This document shows, in pieces, positions 1 to 5,565 of a stretch of 8,767 nucleotides of DNA. This stretch comes from JBBTRN01 sp038065175. GTDB taxonomy: Bacteria; Patescibacteriota; Doudnabacteria; UBA920. Positions within the stretch are counted from its first letter, which is position 1; each line of letters begins with the position of its first letter. The translations under genes and the position numbers were made by a program. Below the pieces are notes generated by a model. That model was not told the origin of the DNA and did not search any database. It was given only the letters and a program-made list of their open reading frames with translations. The stretch lies in assembly GCA_038065175.1 (NCBI GenBank), contig JBBTRN010000050.1, forward strand, positions 1 through 8,767, in the 5' to 3' direction.

Positions 1-44
1 CCACTCGCCCTCGGATGCACTCGGGCTCGGTCGGGATGACAGTC
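1..44. repeat. Edge of a repetitive palindromic-type element (truncated by window)
   Basis: GC-rich sequence with two degenerate tandem copies: CACTCGCCCTCGGATG at 2-17, then a related copy at 18-38 that begins CACTCGGGCTCGG and ends TCGGGATG. The right end, read on the minus strand, starts CTGTCATCCCGAC, the kind of terminus typical of short dispersed palindromic repeats in many bacterial genomes. The other arm would lie left of the window. It sits just after the stop codon of the Clp-like gene, where such repeats often accumulate. The family assignment comes from pattern memory, not from a search. Confidence 0.4.
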
Positions 45-71
45 AGCGCGTAGGTCCTGTATTATTATCAT

Positions 72-1718
72 TTATTTAAGGAGCGCTTCGACAATGAGCG
101 CTTCGCAGGTTTCTTCAATAAACCGTTTCACCGGCCGGGCGCCGAAGCGGGGGTCGGCAAAATTTTTAAGCTGGGACAGCAAAATTTCGCGCTCAATTTC
201 GAATTTTAGATTATGCCGTTCAATCCGCTTTTCGATTTTAGCTATTTCCAGCATGGCTATTTTTACGAGCGCTTCTTCGGAAAGGGGATTGTAAACTAAA
301 ATAGCGTCAAAGCGGTTTAGAAATTCCGGGCGGAAGTGGTCAAGTAAAACGGGCATAAGCTTAAATTTTATGAATTCGTCCGAAGTTATATCGTCGCCTT
401 TGTTATAAGCGGTTAGAATGGCATTCACGCCGCTGTTGGAAGTGGCAAATATCACGCTTTGGGTAAAATCAACGGTTTCTCCTTGGGCTGAAGTGAGCCT
501 GCCATCGTCCAAAATTTGCAAAAAAATGTCAAAGGTTTTGGCGTGCGCCTTTTCTATTTCGTCTAGAAGTAAAAGGCTGTACGGCTTGTTTTTGAAATGG
601 TTGGTGAGCTGGCCGCCTTCCGAGTAGCCAATGTAGCCGGCCGGTGATCCTAACAGCCGCGCCACCGAATGTTCTTGGGAAAATTCCGACATATCCACCC
701 GCAGAAAATTTTTTTGGCTGCCGTAGAGCTCTTCAGCCAGGACTTTGGCGGTTTCGGTTTTGCCCACGCCCGAAGGTCCCAGGAGCAAAAAAGACCCTAG
801 AGGCCTTTGGGGATTTTTAAGGCCCAGCCGCGCTCTTTGGATGACATTGACGATATGGGACAAAGAAGCATTTTGGCCAACCACCTTTTCAGACAGAGTG
901 GCGTGGAGGTTTTTTAAGACTTGCTTTTCCTTGCCGTTTAATTGTTTTAAAGGTATACCCAGCTTTTCAGACGCCAAAAAGCGCGGAAGAGCAGGCGAAA
1001 GGGCCAGTTGGTTTAGTTTTGAGGCGGTTAGGCATTCATCTAACAGGGTGATGGCGGATTTGGGAGTGGGGCCGAGGGCAGGGAATTTTAAAGTCAGGTT
1101 AATAATTTCTTCGAGCATGGGCGCAGCGTTAATTTTAAGTTTGTCCGCGTGGGTCTTAAGTACTGCGATTTGGCTTTCCTGATTTAGCGCCTCTAAACCC
1201 ACAATTTCAAAGTGGGACAAAAAATGGCTTTTGACTTCTTTTATCCAATTAAGTTCCTCGGGCTGCATGGTTAGAATGATCCTTAAGTCTTCGCGCAAAA
1301 AGAGTGGTTTAATTATTGTATTCCAATTTTGCAAAGCTTGGGGCGATTGGTAAACCATTTCGCCGAAACTATCGATTATAATCACGCAATTTTCTATGCC
1401 GTAAAAATGTTCAGACGCGGCAGGCAGACTTTGCGGCGGCAAAGAGCCGATTTTTTGCAATGAAGCGGAATCAAACATGACCAGGTTAAAATTACTGAGC
1501 GCGTCTTTTTGAGCCGCGCTTTGGGCCCACCCGTAAATAAGCGCGGTCTTGCCCACGCCCGAGGGCGCGTTTAATATGATGTGGTGTTGGGTGCGTCTAA
1601 GTAAAATCCTAGTAAGCCTCTCGGTTTCGTTTTTCCGCCCAACGCAAGCCGTCAAGCGGTTTTTATTGGCCTCTAACCGCAAATCGTAGTATTGGATTTT
1701 GGAGCTGTCGTGTGACAT
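72..1718 (-). CDS. Short ClpB/ClpA-like AAA+ unfoldase with degenerate D1
   Basis: Hsp100/Clp ATP-driven protein unfoldase or disaggregase, expected in the cytoplasm. The start is uncertain: ATG at 1718 (548 aa) is preferred over in-frame TTG at 1739 (555 aa); neither has a clear Shine-Dalgarno. Numbering from TTG: D1 has Walker A APSGVGKT (58-65), but its Walker B is IIIDSFGE (120-127) without the Asp-Glu pair; no D1 pore loop is seen, and the usual double-Arg finger is replaced by LSHFEI (174-179). A Clp linker LGIPLKQL (260-267) follows. D2 looks complete: Walker A GPSGVGKT (321-328), pore loop GYIGY (368-372), Walker B LLLLDE (389-394), sensor 1 FATSN (431-435), Arg fingers in FRPEFLNRF (469-477), sensor 2 GAR (533-535). 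The Clp N-domain and the ClpB coiled-coil M domain are absent, so it is well below the family's usual 750-870 aa. No IGF/LGF-type ClpP-docking tripeptide is visible, which favours a ClpB-like role. It lies 51-72 bp after the 847-residue gene on the same strand. Confidence 0.93.
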   Translation of the reverse strand: MSHDSSKIQYYDLRLEANKNRLTACVGRKNETERLTRILLRRTQHHIILNAPSGVGKTALIYGWAQSAAQKDALSNFNLVMFDSASLQKIGSLPPQSLPAASEHFYGIENCVIIIDSFGEMVYQSPQALQNWNTIIKPLFLREDLRIILTMQPEELNWIKEVKSHFLSHFEIVGLEALNQESQIAVLKTHADKLKINAAPMLEEIINLTLKFPALGPTPKSAITLLDECLTASKLNQLALSPALPRFLASEKLGIPLKQLNGKEKQVLKNLHATLSEKVVGQNASLSHIVNVIQRARLGLKNPQRPLGSFLLLGPSGVGKTETAKVLAEELYGSQKNFLRVDMSEFSQEHSVARLLGSPAGYIGYSEGGQLTNHFKNKPYSLLLLDEIEKAHAKTFDIFLQILDDGRLTSAQGETVDFTQSVIFATSNSGVNAILTAYNKGDDITSDEFIKFKLMPVLLDHFRPEFLNRFDAILVYNPLSEEALVKIAMLEIAKIEKRIERHNLKFEIEREILLSQLKNFADPRFGARPVKRFIEETCEALIVEALLK

Positions 1719-1790
1719 AGTTTTTGTTCGCTGATCCAAAGCTAACCCGATACGCAGATTAGAATTTACCTTGATTCATCGGATGGGTAA

Positions 1791-4334
1791 TTACGCCGCC
1801 GTTGTAAGCGCTTCTTCCCGTGTTAATGCTGCTTGAGTGTCATCGCTTCGCGCATTTAGCCCGCTTTTTAAGCTTATTCCTTTACCCTTTGTGAGCGCCT
1901 CAAAGGGGCTCTGCCTTTTTTGGTTTATTACTGACCGCTGTGTTGGGCGCGAAATTTGCTCTTCCGCTCTGGGTCTGAAGCGGGTTTCAAATAAGTTTAA
2001 GGAATACCAGCCGAGATTTTCCGCTGGTTGAACCGTTGGCCCGCTTTTGGCCCCAATAACCCTGATTGACGATATTTTTAAGGCAGGTTTAGGCGATGGG
2101 GAAATTGTCCGCGGGTTTTGCTTTAAAGCTTCAACTGCCCGCGAACGCGTTATTTTTTCAGCCGCCTTCGTTGTGTAAACTTTCAGAGCGGGCATTGTTT
2201 GGAAATCCGCTAAATTATGCGTTTTGGTTTCCACTGGTTTAAACGCTTCCTTTCCGCGCGGTTTTAAGGCCGAAACAGGGCTGATTTCATTATTTGGCTT
2301 TTTTAACCTTTCGGGAAGCCAGGAACGAATTTTAATTGCCGGTTTTGTCCGGATAAGCGGTTCTGTTTTTGTTGCGCTTTCCCAGGCCTTTGTTTCCATC
2401 TTTTTAAAACCCGCTTCTTTGTTAAGGGGTCTGACTGGTTTAGTTCCCAAAACAGGCTTAAGTGTAGGGGCTTGCCGTTTAAAAAGCTCAACCGGCTGTA
2501 ATTTAATTTCCCGCTCTTGCTTTGCGGCTTGTTTTGCGTTTAACCTTTCGATTTCGGCTTTTACTGTTTCGGGTTGTGCGTACTTTAATATTCCGGGAGG
2601 TTTTTCGACTTTAGCGGTAAAAGGTCTGACTTTTTGAATGACCTCTTTGGTCCGTTCAGCTTTTTGAAATATGTATAGCCCTGTTTTTTGAGGCTCTGTG
2701 CGAGCCAAGCGGCCTTCTTGTTCAAGATGTCCTGCTTGTGCTTTGACTTCAGCCAACTCCTTAATTTGAGCTTCCATTTTTAGCAAAGGTTGCGTGGCAT
2801 TGAGCGCCGGTTTAAGCGTGGGGCGGACTTTAATTCGCGCTTCCGAATAAACATTGGCAGTTGGCATTGGAGGTTCCCGAGTGGCAGTAGGCTGGGCAAT
2901 GGCGGCTGTGGGTATTGGCACAGGGTCATTTTCATTTTGATCCCGATGCTTTTGGCTTTCTGGCTTCTTACTTTCCAGTATGAGATCTTCGGCAGGTTTT
3001 GGTTTGGATACGGTTTCTTTTAAGGCGGTTTTTGGATCTATCCAAATAAAAGTTTGTCTGCTTTCCTTCCCAAGAGGGGGCTTTGCAGGGGGTTTTTCAG
3101 CGGGCTGGGCAGGAGTAACAGTCTGCGGTTTTTCGGTTAATGTCTTACTTGAAGAATTTTCAAGTAAGCTGTCAGATCCACCCATTTCAGTGGCGGCAAG
3201 ATTCAGAAAAAAAGCTTCTTTGGCAATGTTTGGTTGAGAAGCGACAGGAACGCCGCTGGTTGGCTTTAAATTAGTTTCTGTTCTGATAGTTGAAGACTGA
3301 TCGGCTTTTAAAGTTTTCGTAGTTGAGACTTTGCTGTCTTGAAGGAAATGATTGCTTTCCAAAGATGTATGTGAACCATCTGCAAAGTTAGCTTGCGTTT
3401 CCGGATTGTTTGTGTCCGGGGTGGATATTTTTATCGGTGCAAATAAAATATGCTTAGCGGGTTCTGCGGGTTTTGAGTCAGCAAATTTTTTAGGGATTGA
3501 AAAACTGAAAAGTTCAGTAAAATTATTTTCTGGATTTTGATCTAAACTCCGAGTTTGCGGTTCAAAGCCAAAAACAGAAGCCAGATTGAAATTGTTCCCA
3601 AAAATATTTTTTTGACTGTTTTTTGGCTCCGCTTCTGTTTTAGAATTAAATATCTGTTTAAGCAGTTGAAAGGAAGTTGCCGTTTTCAATTCCGATGTGG
3701 ACCCTCTGTTTAGTTGAGCAGTCAACGATGCCGACGCGGGGTTATTAGATAAAATATATTCGTCATCCCAATCGTCGTCCAACATTGTCTCGTTGTTTAG
3801 AACCGGATCATCATCCAATTCTTTTTCGACTTCTTTTTTTTGCGGCTTATTTTGAAACGTAAATATTTGCACTTCGCCCGTTTTAGAATCCCTCACATAG
3901 ACTGTTGCAAAAATCGTGCCGTCAATTATTCCATAATCCTTTTCGGCCTTCTCGGTGCCAGGCTGAATTTGTTGAGCCGGAGTCTTATGGTCAAAATACC
4001 CTTGGGAGAGTAAAACAGCGGCTATTTCTGCCATGCCGGTATTCAACGTTTTCTCTTTTCCACCGTCAAACCATTTTGCGTCAGAGGTAAGAACATGTAT
4101 GCTCGTTTCTTGGATTCCCAAATTTTCTAATTCTTTCCATTGGCCGCTGTCTCGGTATTGCAAAAGTATCATCTCAACAGGGGAGCGGCTCTGGGCGGGA
4201 TTAGATGTAAGTTCGTTTGAGTTGGGCAATTCTAAAAGCTTGTCTTCAAGGGCTTCGTAACCGCTCTCGACATTGGTTTGTATCGGCGCGTATTCAGCTG
4301 TGGCGATGGCGGGTCCCATAAAAAAACAGCTCAT
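1791..4334 (-). CDS. Unrecognised 847-residue Pro/Lys-rich low-complexity protein
   Basis: I do not recognise this protein. Residues about 50-165 look globular (VEMILLQYRDSGQW, then DYGIIDGTIFATVYVRD). An acidic cluster follows (172-192, DDD and DDDWDDE). Residues about 200-500 are Ser/Thr/Asn/Pro-rich and probably disordered. From about 500 to 830 it is strongly basic and proline-dotted, with recurring LKP-type motifs (TLKPALN 506-512, TLKPVLG 624-630, PALKVY 715-720, PALKIS 750-755) and two likely helical or coiled stretches (about 515-545 and 588-615). The only cysteine I see is Cys3. There is no membrane segment; the N-terminus MSCFFMGPAIATA vaguely resembles the end of a signal peptide but lacks a basic start. 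ATG 4334 lies inside a terminator-like hairpin and ATG 4319 directly follows its U-run, so the true start may be 4319; neither has a good Shine-Dalgarno. The unbroken ORF length makes it a real gene. It is probably co-transcribed with the Clp-like gene downstream. Confidence 0.8.
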   Translation of the reverse strand: MSCFFMGPAIATAEYAPIQTNVESGYEALEDKLLELPNSNELTSNPAQSRSPVEMILLQYRDSGQWKELENLGIQETSIHVLTSDAKWFDGGKEKTLNTGMAEIAAVLLSQGYFDHKTPAQQIQPGTEKAEKDYGIIDGTIFATVYVRDSKTGEVQIFTFQNKPQKKEVEKELDDDPVLNNETMLDDDWDDEYILSNNPASASLTAQLNRGSTSELKTATSFQLLKQIFNSKTEAEPKNSQKNIFGNNFNLASVFGFEPQTRSLDQNPENNFTELFSFSIPKKFADSKPAEPAKHILFAPIKISTPDTNNPETQANFADGSHTSLESNHFLQDSKVSTTKTLKADQSSTIRTETNLKPTSGVPVASQPNIAKEAFFLNLAATEMGGSDSLLENSSSKTLTEKPQTVTPAQPAEKPPAKPPLGKESRQTFIWIDPKTALKETVSKPKPAEDLILESKKPESQKHRDQNENDPVPIPTAAIAQPTATREPPMPTANVYSEARIKVRPTLKPALNATQPLLKMEAQIKELAEVKAQAGHLEQEGRLARTEPQKTGLYIFQKAERTKEVIQKVRPFTAKVEKPPGILKYAQPETVKAEIERLNAKQAAKQEREIKLQPVELFKRQAPTLKPVLGTKPVRPLNKEAGFKKMETKAWESATKTEPLIRTKPAIKIRSWLPERLKKPNNEISPVSALKPRGKEAFKPVETKTHNLADFQTMPALKVYTTKAAEKITRSRAVEALKQNPRTISPSPKPALKISSIRVIGAKSGPTVQPAENLGWYSLNLFETRFRPRAEEQISRPTQRSVINQKRQSPFEALTKGKGISLKSGLNARSDDTQAALTREEALTTAA

Positions 4335-4342
4335 CCGAGCTG
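4320..4342 (-). terminator. Intrinsic terminator-like hairpin on the start codon of the 847-residue gene
   Basis: Read on the minus strand: CAGCTC, loop GGAT, GAGCTG, then seven T. The stem is 6 bp and perfect (4337-4342 with 4327-4332); the T-run is at 4326-4320. The plus strand has no T-run here, so it can act only on minus-strand transcripts. No convincing minus-strand gene ends just upstream, which suggests an attenuator rather than an ordinary gene-end terminator. ATG 4334 is in the loop and stem; ATG 4319 follows the last T. Confidence 0.55.
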
Positions 4343-4369
4343 AACAAAAAAATACACTTTCCTGCTCGG
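4335..4369 (-). promoter_or_regulatory. Candidate antiterminator pairing competing with the terminator
   Basis: On the minus strand CCGAGC (4369-4364) is perfectly complementary to GCTCGG (4340-4335). That second segment overlaps the 5' arm and loop of the terminator hairpin, so the two stems exclude each other. Both are 6 bp, with a 23-nt loop for the candidate antiterminator. The complementarity is seen directly; a regulatory switch is inference. Confidence 0.3.
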
Positions 4370-4427
4370 GAAAAATAATTGTTTATGAAGGCCAGACTAC
4401 CCCTAAAAAAATAGGAGATTACTGTTG

Positions 4428-4440
4428 CGGCACAGTGCCG
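4428..4440. promoter_or_regulatory. 13-bp perfect palindrome in the leader
   Basis: CGGCAC-A-GTGCCG has perfect 6-bp arms around one central base. It lies between the minus-strand promoter and the 847-residue gene, so it would be in the mRNA leader, starting 4 nt after the stop of a 16-codon reading frame. The one-base centre is tight for an RNA hairpin, so a protein-binding operator is equally possible. Confidence 0.3.
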
Positions 4441-4444
4441 GAAT

Positions 4445-4495
4445 TCAATCCCAATTCGATTTAGTCATCGTAGGATTGTCACCGGACTTCCACAT
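4445..4495 (-). other. Possible 16-codon leader ORF
   Basis: ATG at 4495 to TGA at 4445 encodes MWKSGDNPTMTKSNWD, with two Trp codons. It would begin about 24 nt after the predicted transcription start and end 4 nt before the palindrome at 4428-4440. No Shine-Dalgarno is visible and frames this short arise by chance. It is listed only because its position fits a leader peptide in an attenuator. Confidence 0.12.
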
Positions 4496-4525
4496 AAACA
4501 AGTCAAAGTTGTAAAGAACATATCA

Positions 4526-4554
4526 ATTGTAAACCCTGGTCAAATAATTGTCAA
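4526..4554 (-). promoter_or_regulatory. Strong sigma70-type promoter for the minus-strand genes
   Basis: On the minus strand: -35 TTGACA (4554-4549, 6 of 6 consensus), a 17-bp spacer, and -10 TACAAT (4531-4526, 5 of 6). Transcription should start near 4519, giving a leader of about 185-200 nt before the 847-residue gene. The Clp-like gene lies further along on the same strand with no other obvious promoter. Confidence 0.65.
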
Positions 4555-4587
4555 ACCAGCCAGTGGCTTCTTATTCGCCTCCGCTAA

Positions 4588-4611
4588 TACCCCGCGGCTT
4601 GCCCCGAGGTA
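4588..4611. repeat. REP-like hairpin with CTTG loop
   Basis: TACCCCGCGG and CCCCGAGGTA form a hairpin of 8 pairs in 10 around a CTTG loop, followed on the plus strand by GTTCATTTTT. The flanks (TTCGCCTCCGCTAA before, GTTCATTTTT after) look like parts of a dispersed repeat rather than unique sequence. A weak plus-strand terminator is possible, but no plus-strand gene ends here. Confidence 0.4.
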
Positions 4612-4696
4612 GTTCATTTTTATAGAATTTTTCGTTATTTACAGTTCTTGATAGATTTTGTGAGCAGTAAAAAATCTTGGTTACCCATGAAATTTC

Positions 4697-4705
4697 TGTG
4701 GATAA
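4697..4705 (-). other. Perfect DnaA-box 9-mer
   Basis: TGTGGATAA, which reads TTATCCACA on the minus strand, matches the DnaA-box consensus exactly and lies in AT-rich DNA. A single box is weak evidence; no dnaA, dnaN or other origin-marker gene is in the window. Confidence 0.3.
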
Positions 4706-4895
4706 ATCATTGCAATTGGGATAAAATTTCTATCTAAAATTACCTTTTAGTCGAATAATGCGAAAAAAAATGGCGTGGAACCGTAGTAAAGGCATTTATT
4801 GACCTTTGGCATTAGGGTGTGCGGAAAATGGTTTAAGTTTCACAAATTTCTTAACAAATCTAATTAAAAAATACTTTTTATTGTTTACTGTCGGA

Positions 4896-4905
4896 GATAA
4901 TTATC
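4896..4905. promoter_or_regulatory. 10-bp palindrome GATAATTATC
   Basis: A perfect palindrome, loosely flanked by ACTG (4887-4890) and CAGT (4905-4908). It could be an operator, but it lies far from both promoters and AT-rich palindromes of this length are not rare. Confidence 0.12.
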
Positions 4906-4950
4906 AGTTTGGATTTCTGCGCACTTCAAGCTTGATCAGATATACTTTCA

Positions 4951-5161
4951 TTAGAAGTGGTAGCGAGTAATCCTATTTTAGTTTTTATTCAAGAGCTAAA
5001 ATGGCAATCTCTTCTGTCGTCATTGCGAGGAGTGTCCGCCGGAGGCGGATCTGCCTCAGGCACGACATCCGACGAAGCAATCTATAAAAATTACTTAGAT
5101 TGCCGCGCCTTTCATCTGATTCAAGGCTCGCAATGACGCTCTACTCGCTATGAGTTCTTAA
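4951..5161. repeat. MITE-like element bounded by imperfect inverted repeats
   Basis: TAGCGAGTA (4961-4969) and TACTCGCTA (5142-5150) are perfect 9-bp inverted repeats. Aligned outward they stay similar (TTAGAAGTGG at 4951-4960 against the complement of TGAGTTCTTAA at 5151-5161, with one indel and a few mismatches). They enclose the palindromic element at 5018-5138 plus an AT-rich left part that has its own 7-bp inverted repeat (4975-4981 with 4996-5002). There is no transposase ORF and no clear target duplication. The outer boundary is tentative. Confidence 0.35.
5018..5138. repeat. 121-bp palindromic repeat with CGTCATTGCGAG ends
   Basis: The ends are perfect 12-bp inverted repeats, CGTCATTGCGAG (5018-5029) and CTCGCAATGACG (5127-5138). 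Inside lie a second arm pair GCAATCT (5077-5083) with AGATTGC (5097-5103), a hairpin TCCGCC-GGA-GGCGGA (5035-5049) and a short palindrome TGCCT-C-AGGCA (5052-5062). These ends and the GAAGCAATCT core resemble a widespread non-coding palindromic repeat of bacterial intergenic regions; this is from memory, not a search. The folded RNA or DNA would be a long, branched stem-loop. Confidence 0.65.
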
Positions 5162-5432
5162 TAACAGGGTCATAATTCAGTGGTTCAAGTATCATACAAA
5201 GTTTCATAACATAAAAGATAGGTAAAATTTTTTTGCTTGTTTTTGAAAATAACAGTAAAAAAAAATTCTGTATACTGCACTATAACTAAATTTGCGGCTT
5301 ATACTAAGAGTGTTTTTAGCAAAATATTCAGTTTACATATTTGCCAAAACCGCACAATTTATTTTCTAATGATGAAACAAAATTTGTGAAATAAATGCGC
5401 TATAAAACCACTCTTTTTTTGGCTTAAAACCC

Positions 5433-5461
5433 TTAAAATTTGTTTGCATAAAAGCTATAAT
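5433..5461 (+). promoter_or_regulatory. Promoter for the fibre-like gene
   Basis: -10 TATAAT (5456-5461, perfect) with -35 TTAAAA (5433-5438, 4 of 6) at a 17-bp spacing. Transcription would start near 5468, leaving a leader of about 100 nt before the GTG at 5566. An overlapping alternative is TTGTTT (5440-5445) with TATATA (5463-5468), also at 17 bp. Confidence 0.5.
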
Positions 5462-5474
5462 ATATATACATACA

Positions 5475-5537
5475 TCGGATATCCGAGATACCCAAAAACA
5501 AGCATATAAATAGGGAAAATGAAAAAAATCTCGGATA
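5475..5537. promoter_or_regulatory. Three TCGGAT half-sites and a 10-bp inverted repeat in the leader
   Basis: A perfect 12-bp palindrome TCGGATATCCGA lies at 5475-5486, just after the predicted transcription start. Its right side continues as TATCCGAGAT (5480-5489), exactly complementary to ATCTCGGATA (5528-5537), which is 28 nt before the start codon. The site can thus be read as an operator with three half-sites, or as RNA with a 10-bp stem and a 38-nt loop. The position would suit autoregulation by the HTH domain encoded downstream, but that is only inference. Confidence 0.4.
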
Positions 5538-5552
5538 GAAAATTAATGCAAA

Positions 5553-5561
5553 TTATACACA
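5553..5561 (+). other. DnaA-box-like 9-mer TTATACACA
   Basis: It matches the relaxed DnaA consensus TTWTNCACA and ends 4 nt before the GTG start, where a Shine-Dalgarno would be expected; none is present. It may be chance in AT-rich DNA. Confidence 0.18.
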
Positions 5562-5565
5562 AAAA

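Larger units (their letters stand above)
4335..5565. other. Long AT-rich intergenic region between divergent units
   Basis: About 1.23 kb separates the start of the minus-strand unit from the start of the plus-strand gene. I see no tRNA, rRNA or convincing protein gene. It contains the two promoters, the minus-strand leader, two palindromic repeat elements, two DnaA-box-like 9-mers and several short inverted repeats. Positions 4620-4950 and 5165-5430 are strongly AT-rich and hold nothing else I can name. A stop-free plus-strand stretch at 4415-4611 has no usual start codon and ends inside the repeat at 4588-4611, so I do not call it a gene. Confidence 0.6.

Noticed and set aside
2224..2637. 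Plus-strand 137-residue frame
   Set aside because: It is a shadow of the basic Pro/Lys-rich part of the minus-strand gene, whose codons avoid stops on the opposite strand.
4273..4464. Plus-strand 63-residue frame ending in GTVPEFNPNSI
   Set aside because: It overlaps the start of the 847-residue gene in antisense, has no Shine-Dalgarno or promoter, and its 3' part covers the leader palindrome and antiterminator segments.
4415..4611. Plus-strand stop-free stretch containing VKVVKNISIVNPGQIIVKPASG
   Set aside because: It looks faintly protein-like but has no ATG, GTG or TTG in frame and stops inside the repeat hairpin. It could be a gene remnant, but I cannot support one.
5018..5138. CRISPR array or tRNA in the structured repeat
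   Set aside because: There is only a single nested palindrome with no direct repeats or regular spacers, and no cloverleaf, T-loop consensus or CCA.
5306..5415. 7-bp inverted repeat AAGAGTG / CACTCTT with nearby imperfect arms
   Set aside because: The arms are short and 96 bp apart in low-complexity AT-rich DNA; the nested pairs do not form a continuous stem.
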